Source of the DNA: Verpa conica
Taxonomy: Eukaryota; Ascomycota; Pezizomycetes; Pezizales; Morchellaceae
Direction: 5' to 3'
DNA length: 64,000 nucleotides
Assembly: GCA_033030425.1 (NCBI GenBank)
Contig: JAUFSD010000020.1
Location: 1,054,001-1,118,000 of the forward strand
A model generated the notes under the pieces. That model was not told where the DNA came from, ran no database searches, and saw only the letters and a program-made list of their open reading frames with translations. The position numbers and the translations under genes were made by a program. This document shows, one piece after another, positions 46,114 to 57,600 of the stretch (positions within the stretch are counted from its first letter, which is position 1; each line of letters begins with the position of its first letter).

Positions 46114-46414
46114 TGAGTCCCTCTTTGCCGAGAATTCTTGATGTGCAGCCAGCATGGCGGAACTAACTGCTTTAGGATAGAAGAGCCTCATTCACAAGCA
46201 AGGATGTACCAGTATGCACACGGAAGAGGAATAGCCGGATAACCGGGGGGTCTTTATTGGCTTCTAAGCCTGTGCAAACCCTGGCAGGGACTAGCAACGG
46301 GCATAAAGAACTTGAAACTGTTGAAGCCAGGGTTTTGGTTCGAGGCTCTGTCTCTAGTAAGTAAAGGGTACTGATTAATTGGCGAAAATAAGACCTGTAT
46401 GTTCGGGTTCTTTA

Positions 46415-46566
46415 CAGCGTATGGCAAAAAAGATCGAGCAACGTGAGATACGAGATCCAGAGTCTTTATTCGTTCTTTAGGTTTTTGGCGGAGATTCTAG
46501 TATTAGGATTGGCCACAAGCCCCTGTTAGTATACCCTGGCTTCTCGATCTTTTTTACCATACGCTG
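46415..46566. mobile_element. 152 bp MITE, Tc1/mariner type, family B
   Basis: CAGCGTATGGCAAAAAAGAT at the left end and ATCTTTTTTACCATACGCTG at the right form near-perfect arms, flanked by TA on both sides (46413-46414, 46567-46568). The family differs from family A in its ends (CAG start and GATCGAG inside). There is no coding capacity. Confidence 0.88.
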
Positions 46567-46903
46567 TATGTCTATTCGCCTCTTGCCGAAATGGTACGGT
46601 AATACATACCATAGGGGGATCTGCTATGCAGGCGCCGCCACCTGCTATTGAAACTGTCCTATAGACTCCTTTGGGCCCCCTCCAAACCTACTGCAGCCAT
46701 ATAGCTAAATCCTTACAATGAGATAGTTCCTATACACTTGATTGGAAGCGGGGGCAGCGATGCTCTCATCGGCGATGTAAAGTCTAAGAAAACTTTGTGC
46801 CCTTTGTGGCGTAACCCCATGTTCATTCTACTGGAGGCTATATCATACGCCAAGCATAACATCAGTTGTGATTCCAATCCCCTTACAAGAGATCTACAGC
46901 TTC

Positions 46904-47225
46904 CTGCAACAAAGATCGAGAAACGTGGAGTTCCAATTTAGGGTTTCTATTGGCTTTTCAGTATTGTAGCAAAGATCATAGCAGTTGTACTGGCTGTTGG
47001 GCCCCTGCTCGCTAACCCTGGTTTCTCAATCTTTCTTGCCGGAGACTTTAGATCCTCAGCCGCGCTGAGACTTAGGCCCGATATAGTCTCCGGTAAGATC
47101 GAGAAACCTTGACTAACTAGCATGGGCCCTACAGCCAGTGAAATTGCTAGAATCTTTGCCACAAGACCAAAAGACCAATACAAACCATATGTTCGAACCC
47201 CGCGTTTCTCGATCGCTGTTGCCGG
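46904..47225. mobile_element. Two adjacent degenerate family B MITEs
   Basis: A first pair, AAAGATCGAGAAACG and GGTTTCTCAATCTTTC (to about 47,035), is followed by a second pair, AAGATCGAGAAACC and CGTTTCTCGATCG (about 47,085-47,225). The outer CAGCGTATGG ends are eroded. They share internal text in opposite orientation (ACTGGCTGTTGGGCCC versus GGGCCCTACAGCCAGT). Confidence 0.6.
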
Positions 47226-47233
47226 AAGATGTA

Positions 47234-47376
47234 CCAGGGGCAGGCAATAAGTACCTGAAAATGAAAGTTTATATTCACCAGCCGGAGCTACATTTTAATG
47301 CATAGAGGGTGCCATATCCAATAAAAGTACCCTTGACAGAGACTTGAATTTTCGGGTACTTATTGCCTGCCCCGAA
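47234..47376. mobile_element. 143 bp MITE, family A, diverged copy
   Basis: It has the same length as the copies at 6729 and 9037, with ends CCAGGGGCAGGCAATAAGTA and TACTTATTGCCTGCCCCGAA flanked by TA (47232-47233, 47377-47378). The interior is diverged from the other two, so this is either an older insertion or a sub-family. Confidence 0.82.
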
Positions 47377-47554
47377 TACCAGTAGAAAACCCACGATTCA
47401 CAGTTGATTATTCAAGTCTATCCCCTAGGACATGTCGCTTTGGGACCTATAGTAAAGTGTGGTAACCGCTCATTCCAACACGTATCTCTGGGTCGGAGGT
47501 GTCATCCGGTATTAAAGGTGGCTGCTTGTCCGGTTCTCACCCAATCTGAGGTAC

Positions 47555-47632
47555 AGCGTAGGGAAAATAAGATCGAGAAACCAGCGTCTGCTAACAGAGT
47601 CTTGTGGCCAATCCTACTACTAGAATCTTAGC
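47555..47632. mobile_element. Truncated family B MITE half
   Basis: It begins CAGCGTAGGGAAAATAAGAT after TA and continues into text that is the complement of the right half of the 46415 element (CTTGTGGCCAATCCTA). The other end is missing. Confidence 0.6.
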
Positions 47633-48837
47633 TCAAATCCTAAACAAATAGGAACACTGATTCCCGTATCCCATGTAGAAACATGGGCTATGAGTAGGGA
47701 TTTTGCAGTCAATATCAACGCTGGAATTTTTGTCGAGGCCAATCAAGGTCAATGGTCTTGCAAGCCACACTTTCACAATAATTCTACCGGATAGTGTACT
47801 CGTGTCGGCTAAAGTATTTGGATAGACCAGGCTGTCACGGATCTGAGCGGTCACTGTTTTACTCTGTTGCTACTACTGTGCTTCACTGTTTTTTACTGTG
47901 TTTGATTGCGTCATGAGAGTGTGAAATTGTTATATTTCCCTTGGATGAATGAATGAATTAATTATAAGTATATGGAGCGTTATATTTCCCTTTTGAGTGT
48001 GTCCCAATACTTTAGCCCTGGCACAAGTACCATTTGCTGTACAGCCGTTGACGGAGTTATGGTGAACCTAGGTATTGGCGAACAGGGGTCCCTGAATCAA
48101 TAGGGTCACCAGTCTTCGCTGGCAACTTTGTGGCCCATAATATCTTGACCAGTTGAAGCCGGGGGGTAACATGTTTTCGACATAAAAATATCAAAAATCA
48201 AACATTCCTACTCTATCCTTAGAAGTGTGTACTTTTCTTGTCCCAGCTACAAAAGTTTCCTTATTTCCTAAGTGTTCCAGCGCCTGTTTACCCCTGCTAA
48301 AGCAGGTCGAATTTTATCAGATCTTATGGTACGCCCGGATCGACTGGGCAGGGAACCATTGGGCGCCAGCGACAGTATTACCCGAAAATATGATATATTA
48401 CAATTTGTTAATAACGCTACCAACACACCCATGACCCGGGCCATCGCAATTATCTCTTAAGAAGCGTCCGTCGGACATACTCTACCCACCTTCATCCTTC
48501 CTTTATACAACTTAGGAAATTGCATAAGAGCTATTTGCGGCTACCTGCGTACAATCATTTTGGTGACTTCCATCCCTTCAATCAAACAAACTATTTGTTC
48601 TGACCTGATTACTAGCTCAACTCCACCAGTTTGTTACCCCTCCGTTGAAATAGAGATTTCCCATGTGGAGAATCAGGCTTGTAGATATTAACTAGGGTTA
48701 GGGTTACACTTACTGGTTATACCGAAGGCCAGGCCATCCGAAACTATGGACATCGAAGGCTCCGCCATGAAAAATGCCGATGGTACTAGACCTCTTCATC
48801 CCCTCTCAGACCTTTACTAATGACAAAATTATATTAA

Positions 48838-51800
48838 GACGAAGAAGGAACACGAGATTCACTACTTTCATCGCCATCCCCAAGGCTCCAGTCAAACCCG
48901 GACCGTTTCCGCATATCCGCACTCCTCTCACTACTCTCCCTACCCTTCGCTAAAGCTCAGTCTGGCACCCCCGACATCGCTCCGCCTGAAGGGTGGGACG
49001 ATTTCACCAACAATCTTGGGAGTGACTTGGCGCCCCTCCTCGCTCTCTTTGGCGAACAAGTTACCAAACAGTACCTCAGTGAATCTCTTGCCCGGATCGA
49101 CTGTCTACTGTTCGCACTAGCCCCCCTCGGTATTATCACTGCCATGGTCTCCGCCATCCGCGTCGCTGGTAGCCCATTGCTGCACTCCCTGGTCGGGCGA
49201 GCCAAAGAGAGCCGTGGTGGTGTCGAAGCAGATGTCATGTCTTCGACATCCACGGATGTCTGCGAACTCTGGAACGGCGAGGGCGTTGTACGAGTAATGG
49301 GGCGCCCAGTAATTCTCCAGCTGGTGCGTATTGACGTATCGAACGAACCGGACTCTGCGGGGATATATACGTTTCACGAGGCTGTCAGTTCCGGACTATA
49401 TGAGCCTTATAAGGGTGCAGCCACCGCTGGTTCGCAAGATACCCGGGATACAGAGGACCTGCGTTATTTAGACATGCCGCCAAATCTATCTATGAATATA
49501 AGCATCAAGCCACTAGCCACTTGGTTGTTGAGAGTATTTATTGCTGTGGGGATCCTAGTCCAGGGAGCTGTTCTGGTGTACGCGGGACTTTCCCAGTACT
49601 ATTTAAAACTGGAGAAGAATGACCACCCCCCGGAGGAATATGGATTCTGGGTGTTTCTTGCAGGCACAATATCTCTGGCAGCTGGAATGTTTGGGTGTGC
49701 GATGGTCGTGGAACATAGTACGACGGAGACAACCTGGGTGCCAGCGCAAGAGAAGTCGATAGAGGGAGATTCAGAGAGAAAAGTAGATATAAAATGGCAA
49801 TCAGTGATATGGATTCAGCAGGGCGGTCAAACAGTTGGCGACCAACGTTTTGAGTCATTTGCCCGGGTTACGAAGAAGTCGAATAAGATTCTCACATCGC
49901 ACAAGAGAGCGAAATCGATGGACAATACGAACAACGGATCTAATGACGACTCATGGGACGATCCAGCAAAAGCAGGACCACCATCATCATCCTTGATCAA
50001 AAGGTTCGGCACCAATAGCATTGTTCCCGCAATTATCATCACCGCATTCATTGGCTTCATCTCTCAGTTCCTTGGCCTCCGTGTACTACATTCATCGGTT
50101 ACTATTGCGCAGCTTGGCGCAATCATCATTATGACAGTGTTGCGCTCCTGTGCATACATACAGCGTGACAAGCAGAACGATATCCATGAGCCTGAGCAGG
50201 TTGAAGGATATGAGCTGGATTGGCTCGCAAAGCACCTCAATAATTGCCAAAAGTGGGAGGTGATCGCAGGGCCAGTAGAGGGGCGCATAGACCTTCCGGA
50301 CATCAGCGGCGATGCCCTTGAAGTACTGAAATCTCGAGCAAGACTGGCTAAGCTGTCTACGGAGTGGAAGCTAGATACCCGGCTGGCAGTGGAGACGCTA
50401 AAGGTCGTTATAGAAGCGACAATGAATGAGATTTTTACAACGATGGCCTTGATACCGGGTTCGGAAAAGAAAGAGGAATTCAAGTGGAGAATTCCGGTCA
50501 AGGCGAAGCTCACGAAGAATGAGGTACACGGGAGGATTACACTGACAGTCACAAGGTCGATGGGTGATAACTCAAACTGGAGGCCTTGGCGAATCGATCA
50601 GAGCGACCTAGAAGCTGTTATGTGTCTTTGGATATCGTCTCTCACGAGGGCCAGTCGAAGGCAGAAAATTGGTGGAGGGCCCGATTTAAAGATAGCACGT
50701 TCATTGGAGTATGCTACTGACGAAGCAAAGATAGACTATGCGCTGTGGATAAATCGCGGGTCCTCATCCTTTGAGGCCGAGCTTGACCCGAATATTATAT
50801 ACTTCGGATGGAGTGGGTCTTCGCAAAACGCCACCAACCTTCCCAGTGGAAGTGGGGATCCAGATACCTTATCACGAGTCAAGTACCTACAAGTTGAAGC
50901 TGAGGGGGATATGGAGACTTTATGCGCTCAGAGTATTTACACGTTATTCCTCTCCAATGTCGCGAGTAAGCTTATCAGCAAGGTTGGCGGTGCTACAACC
51001 CCACGGACAGAACAGTCGGCTCCCAGAATACTAGACCCTGCAGACGATTCCAACTGGGCGAACTCCTGCCTCAGCAATTCCAATTTTGTCTCACTTGCAG
51101 CAATTTACAATGACGCCGGCCTTGGAACAATCGAAGAAGCCTACTTCTCAATTATTCCAGCTTTTCATTCTGCGAATAAACTTCCTTTTGCAGATGAAGC
51201 AGTCACTTCCCCAAAGTGTCTCAGGCAGGGGAAGTGGATTGAGGTAGTGAAACAGGATCTCTGGCTCTATAGAACCATCGAACAGAGAATTTCGCGTGGC
51301 GGTTACGCCATGGCCATAGCCCATGTTATTGCAAGTCGACTCCGCAAGATTACCGAAGTGCTTATCATTGAATGTGATAAAGTGGATTGTGATAAGGATT
51401 TAACTCTACAGAATCTGTGGTATAACTCATACTCACTCTGCAGTGTGATCATTGTGCCATCACTCGACCAAGCGGTAGCTATAGTCAACCTCTACCTGAC
51501 CCAACACAAATTCAATGTGGCTACGGATCCGGCTGAAGTACTTGAAGCCACGAATGCCATCATACATCGCTTGCCCCCAAAGGACTACGGCAAAATAGAC
51601 CTTATTTCCAAGCTTATGTCCTTCAAACATGGCTCTCTCTCTCGTCCCGATGAACTTGAGAAGTACCTATCTCGCCCAGGGTCACCACAGCTTATTGCAA
51701 AAACCACTATTGAGACACAAATCCGTATGGACAACCCTGGGAATGTGCCAATTGCCCTTCGCCTCATCCGGGGGTACCGAACACCGCTTCAATTTGCATC

Positions 51801-54653
51801 AGAGATTGGCAATATCAGTATTGTCAAATCCCTCATACAGGCGGAAGCTGACGTTAATGCAAATCCAGCCGAGTATCGTGGGAGGACGGCACTACAAGCA
51901 GCTGCTGGGGCCGGCTATCTTGACATCGTGAAGATACTTCTTCCTCGTGCAAACGTCAATGCTGAGCCAGCGACAGTCTCAGGGCGAACCGCTCTACAAG
52001 CAGCTGCGGAAGGGGGGTACAGTGACATTGTTGGATTGCTTATACAAGCTGGTGCTACAATATCAGTACCGTGTGCCAAGACGAACGGACTTGTAGCTTT
52101 GAATGCTGCTGCGAAGTATGGGCACGTAGAAATACTTCAAAGTCTTATAGAACTCGGTGCCAACGTTAATGCCCCTCCAACCGGAAACCCTCCCCGAACT
52201 GCCCTCCAAGTTGCGGCTGAGCATAATAATCCAGAGGCAGTAAAAGCTCTTCAACTAGCGGGAGCAGATATAAATGCCAAACCAGTGGTCCATCGTGGAC
52301 GAACGGCTTTACAGGCTGCCTCAGAAAGAGGATACAATGAAATCGTGGAATTGCTCCTAGGGGCTGGCGCAGATATAAACGCCAAACCAGCGACCTACCA
52401 TGGACGAACAGCATTGCAGGCTGCCGCAGAAGGGGGCCACAAAGAAACTGTCATACTACTCCAGTCAGCCAACGCAGACATAAATGCTAAACCAGCGGCC
52501 CATCACGGACGAACAGTATTACAAGCAGCTGCAGGAGAAGGACACAAAGAAATAGTGAAATTAATCCTGATAGATTGGGCGATAGGCACTCTTGGTCGAA
52601 CAGCATTGCAGGCAGCATTACAGATAGCAGCGGAAGGAGGGCATAAAGAGGTCGTGCAGATGCTCCTTAGACAAGATGTGGATGTGAACGCCCAGCCAGA
52701 GGAAGGCAGCAATCGAACACCATTACAGTCGGCTGCTGAGAAGGGGCACATTGGCATTGTTCACCAGCTTCTAACAGCTAAAGCAAACATAAACGCCGAC
52801 GCTTCGCCCTACGATGGCCGGACAGCATTGCAAGCAGCGGCTGAGAATGGTCATAAGAAGATTGTAGAGCTGCTCCAGGGGTCTGCAGCTGACGTAAACG
52901 CTGGGCCAGCCTTGCACAATGGTCGGACGGCATTGCAAGGAGCAGCGCAGGGGGGGCACAAAGCAATCATAGAAATTCTTTTGTCAAATGGAGCTGAGGT
53001 AAATGCCAAGCCAGCACCGCACAATGGCCGAACAGCATTGCAGGGAGCAGCGCAAGAAGGACACATAACGGTTGTCGAGCTTCTCGTCTCAGCTAGGGCC
53101 GAGGTAAACGCCGAGCCAGCACCGCATAATGGTCGAACAGCACTACAAGGAGCAGCACAGGAAGAACACAAAGAGATCATTGAATTCCTCCTATCAAACA
53201 AAGCCGATGTAAATGCTCAGCCAGCAACTCACAATGGTCGCACAGCATTACAGGCCGCAGCGGGGGCAGGGCGATTAGGTACTGTGGAATACTTATGTTC
53301 CATGGAGGCGGAAATTAATGCGGGCACTAGATACAGCGGTAGTCGAACAGCACTGCAAGCAGCTGCAGAAGGAGGGTACCGAGAAATAGTAGAATTCCTC
53401 TTGTCAAAAGAAGCCGAGATAAACACAATGCCAGCTCCTGAAAATGGTCTTACAGCAGTACAAGCCGCGGCTAGGTCAGGCGACTTAGATACTACAGAAC
53501 TCCTTGTTGCTGCGAGGGCAGATATAATGGCCAAGGCAGGAGAAAAGGGTGGTAGAACTGCACTGCAGGCAGCGGCGGAGAAAGGCCATATGAAGGTGGT
53601 AGAATTTCTTCTTAGCAAAGGAGCCGACATTAATGCCAGCCCATCACCAGAGAATGGTCGAACAGCATTGCAAGCAGCGGCGGAAGGGGGTCATAAAAAT
53701 ATTGTGGAACTACTTCTCGAGTATAAAGCAAACATAAACGACAAGCCTGCGCCGAGATTCGGTCGAACAGCAATACAGGCAGCGGCACACATAGGACACA
53801 GGGGGATTGTAGAATTGCTCTTGTCGAATGGAGCGGACGTAAACGCCGAGCCGGCACTGGAAAATGGTCAAGCAGCTTTACAGGCCGCATCACGAGGAGG
53901 GCACATTGATATCGTGAAGTCGCTCCTCTCGGCCGGAGCGGACCTCAACAGCAAGCATGCCAGCGATGGTAATCTAACAGCATTAGAGGCTGCAGTAGAG
54001 GCGGGGGAGCTAGAGCTTGTTGAACTGCTTCTATCGCTAGGAGCAGATGTAAATGCCAATGTTGACATAAGTAGTTGCCGAACAGCACTACAGACCGCTG
54101 CTGAAGGAGGACACACAGCGATTGTTGAATTACTCCTTCCACGAACATTAGCCAATACACCCCTAGCGCTAGCCGATCGAGGAACAGCGTTAACAAAAGC
54201 AGCCGGGGCAGGTCATATTGAGATTGTCAAGATGCTCTTAGCTGGGCTAGAATACCATTGGATGATACCTCCATCGTGGCAAGAAACTCCACTGGATGCT
54301 GCATCCTCCCATGGCCAAACGGAGATCGTAAAACTATTACTGGAAAACGGTGCCAACCCACGAAGAGAGACATTATACCAAGCCCGGAAAAACAGCCACA
54401 AAGAGGTAGTAGAGCTGTTGAGAGACCGTATAGTACGTTCTATTTTATATGCTATCAATCTACTGAGAGGCTGGATACTGATATAGCGTGATAGATACAT
54501 CAGGAGAGAGATGATTTGGATCTGGATGGTGTGGAAGATAATTCAGATGTCGAAGATGAAGTAGAAGACGACGAAAATGTGAACCCTGATTCCGATGTAG
54601 AAGGTGTGAACGATTATTCGGATGCGGAAGATGATATCGATGTGGACGGTTAG
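48838..54653 (+). CDS. Membrane protein with 25 ankyrin repeats and an acidic C-terminal tail
   Basis: The main frame runs from after the in-frame stop at 48835-48837 to 54432. A GTACGT/ATCAG intron (54433-54503) then joins an acidic exon, 54504-54653 (DVEDEVEDDENVNPDSDVEG). A signal-peptide-like stretch (RISALLSLLSLPFAKAQ, about 48,910-48,960) precedes the conserved WDDFTNNLGSDLAPLLALFG and GIITAMVSAIRVAGSP block seen in a known class of fungal ankyrin membrane proteins. Hydrophobic helices occur at about 49,510-49,590, 49,650-49,710, 50,020-50,080 and 50,100-50,160. From about 51,780 to 54,420 there are 25 ankyrin repeats with a period of mostly 35 residues (GRTALQAAAEGGHKEIVELL). A membrane-anchored scaffold or sensor is inferred. 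Odd: no in-frame ATG lies before the conserved block (the first is at 49144), so either a 5' exon is unrecognised or the start is lost. Confidence 0.88.
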
Positions 54654-57600
54654 GGTTGTGAAGTTCTTCTGAGGCTCAGATCATACCTCACTTGTGCGGT
54701 AGAGGTGTAAGTGGGTGACCAGAAATAATTTAGTTATGTAAGGAGTTATATCTAGATCCTCGTTCTTTCATTTTTCTTCTTTTATTTCTTTGTCTGTACT
54801 GCTACTTATAGTGGTTCATATCTTTCTTAGGGGTAGCTTCGGTGAAATGAATATCTATCATCCTTTAGGGTAGCGGGGGAAACCACTAATTATAAAAGGT
54901 TCTTTAGACATGAGATAGTATCCAGGAAATGGGGGAACAAGCGCTCAGCAATTATCGAATACCTGTCAAAATATTAAGCAAGAAATTTGACATGATATAT
55001 TGTCACGGGTTAAAATCCGGAGTGGTATATAAGTATGGAAGCGTAAATCGGTCAAACGTATTTTTCCTACCGGTGGTAAATTAAAGTACAAAAACGCTAG
55101 ATTCCAGCACCTTGTACTTAAGTCAAACACTCCTAACTAGCACTAGTTAATTTAATTAGATGGCAAAGTCACTAAGCCACTAGAGAGGTAAGCTACTATC
55201 ACTAATGTCTAAGCACCTGTCTCAATAATTTAGTTTTGACTCAAGTATAGGGTGCTGGAATCAGTGAAAATAGCATGCAAAAGTGCTGGAAGCTAGTGTT
55301 TTTGTACTTTAATTTACCACCGGTGGTAAATGAACTCTTGACCGATTCACGCTTCCATATACATATATATGTACCGGTATATAATAGATACATATAACTA
55401 GTGTTTATTATACCACCACTCTCAAGCAGTTGCATCCTCTATCCTCACTACTAACCTATGAAAATAACTAGGAGGAATAAACACCCACAGCCTAGGATAC
55501 CTACTTCTATCTGTTGAAATAAATGACCCCTAGAAAAGGTACGGTAACATTTCGGTTATGTTTTATTATTTAGGGGATTATGAAAAAGGTGGTTTATTAT
55601 TGGCAAAGATATTTGTCTATAAATATAGGGACAATTCACCATCGAGTTCCATGAATCAACTGATCTCAATTCTTTAAGTTTTTACTATCTTTCTCCTTAT
55701 AACATGCTTAGACCGCATGGGACTGAACTATTTGATGATACTCCATACCCCGAGTGCTAAACCGGGAGTGACAAATATATATGTACTAGTTCAGTCTGTG
55801 ACGCCCACAGTCCCCAGGACGCGATGTGACAATGATGTTCACAAAGTCAACTGTGTTTATTCTCAAAGATGATCACTATCCGGAGGCATCTCTGACTAAG
55901 CATTCTATGTGCCACACATGCGCCCCTGACAGTTGCTGTGTCTTGGGCTCTTGGTGGTTGAAATACATACCTCCTATAGCCATTTCAAGAAAGGCGGCAC
56001 CCACCCTACCCCACCCCCACCTCTTCACATCGTGGTTAAGGATTACATTTAGATGTGTGCAGTACTACGACTACTCAATAGCGAAAACCTTCACTATTGG
56101 GCTGACAGTGGCAGGTTTTTCTATTAAGACTAGATCCGTTGGACTATAAAATGCTCTTATTATTTAGTTTATATCTTATTTCACTACAAACACTGCCCCA
56201 AGCTCAGAAAACTAGACTAATAGAGATTCTTAACCGATTCTAGAGCTACGGAAATTAGGTACGGGTGTAAGTTTGCCCTCACGGGGGAGCTATGATACCT
56301 GACGCTGGAGCCGGCTATGCTACTGATAGACTTAGTGTATGGATGGGAGCACTATACTTATATTAATGAGGAAATTACTCTCACGATCGACCTATCCATA
56401 CGAATCATATTGTTAAAATCATTAAGCTATAGCATCAAAAGGGCCAATTCATTCGCCGACTAAAAAATCGACAACACGAAATACTTGCGTCGAAATAGAA
56501 ATCTTCTTTTCCACTCTCGTTACCTTGTTTATAATCATCATTCATCTTCCCCGATTTCTTTTGCAGCTTAGCCTCTGCAAGTGCCACGACTAACGGGCCA
56601 CGACTCTGCATCCTTTTTCAATTCTTCCAGCGTTTCTGACACACACGTTCTAAAACGATCCCGGGAAACGGTTGGTTATCGATTTGAGAAGACAATCTGG
56701 GTATCTTGACCGCGAGAACTCTCCTTGGTACCGGTAGATCCTCCAAGCGACAGAGTGTATAAGCCTAAGTATTGGTTAAATCGTCGGGTAGGACGAAGGA
56801 CTCACGTACCCTAGCGAGAGGTAATATCGGTCAGATGGAATATTTAAATATTTAGATGAAACGAAATGGTTCATGTAGGAGAATAGAAAGCTTACCCACT
56901 ACTTCAACGCACTAGCCCCTTAGACTATAATATCGAGCTTTACCGGTATTTTCGAGGAAAAGTACATATTGACACTTGATCATAAACCGATTAATTCAGG
57001 AATTGTATTCATATTTGATAGATAGATCTTCCACCAGGTGAGGATTCTAAGCCGTCGGTCGGAGAATAGCTCTGGCGTGATTTTTTGTAGGCGGAACCGC
57101 TTATGATAGTCTTGAACAAACTTGTGCACTGTAGTTGAGAAGAGAATAGGCGATGACGGGGAACACCAACTTGGGGAAGCCAGCTTGCTAAAAGAGAGGG
57201 GGGGAGGGGAGATAAATGAGCGGAGAAATAGGTTCTTTGTGATGAGAACAGTAAGATAATGCAGGGGAGTAAGCCTCGGATGGCGGGGGAGAAGGACTAT
57301 TGAATCCCGGTGGAGAGCCGAGTCTGGGGGAGGATAGCTTACAAACCACTATGTGTATAGATGCCATGGAGAACTCTATGCACCATATAATAGTCAGAAA
57401 AAAGGAATTGGGTGAAGCTGGGAGCCTTATTGTATTAAGGTATCTTCATGGCCGTGAAGAACCCACTATAGAGTGAATCAGGGGAGTCAAGATAAAAATT
57501 CGCCATGGCAAACATGTCTATCTAGTGCCATATTTCCTGAAAATACCTCACTAAGTTAATATATTTTTTCTTTTAGTTGTGGCAGTGGTCCATCGAGATT

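Larger units (their letters stand above)
42402..48837. other. Gene-free stretch with MITE clusters
   Basis: It contains the divergent or upstream regions of the two flanking large genes, two CGGTCAGTCACAC elements, family A and B MITEs, and copies of a repeat at about 43,930-43,990 and 45,430-45,560 (shared GGCTATGCTCGT, ACTGAGT, ATGAG/ATGGGGCAGAA), with a third copy at 56,245-56,365. Telomere-like motifs lie at 43,259, 45,448 and 48,693. No gene was recognised. Confidence 0.5.

Noticed and set aside
52063..54196. Several minus-strand frames within the ankyrin array
   Set aside because: Shadows repeating with the ankyrin period; the plus strand carries the domain signal.
55826..56149. 107-residue plus-strand frame
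   Set aside because: Overlaps dispersed-repeat text related to 43.6 kb and has no domain or splice support.
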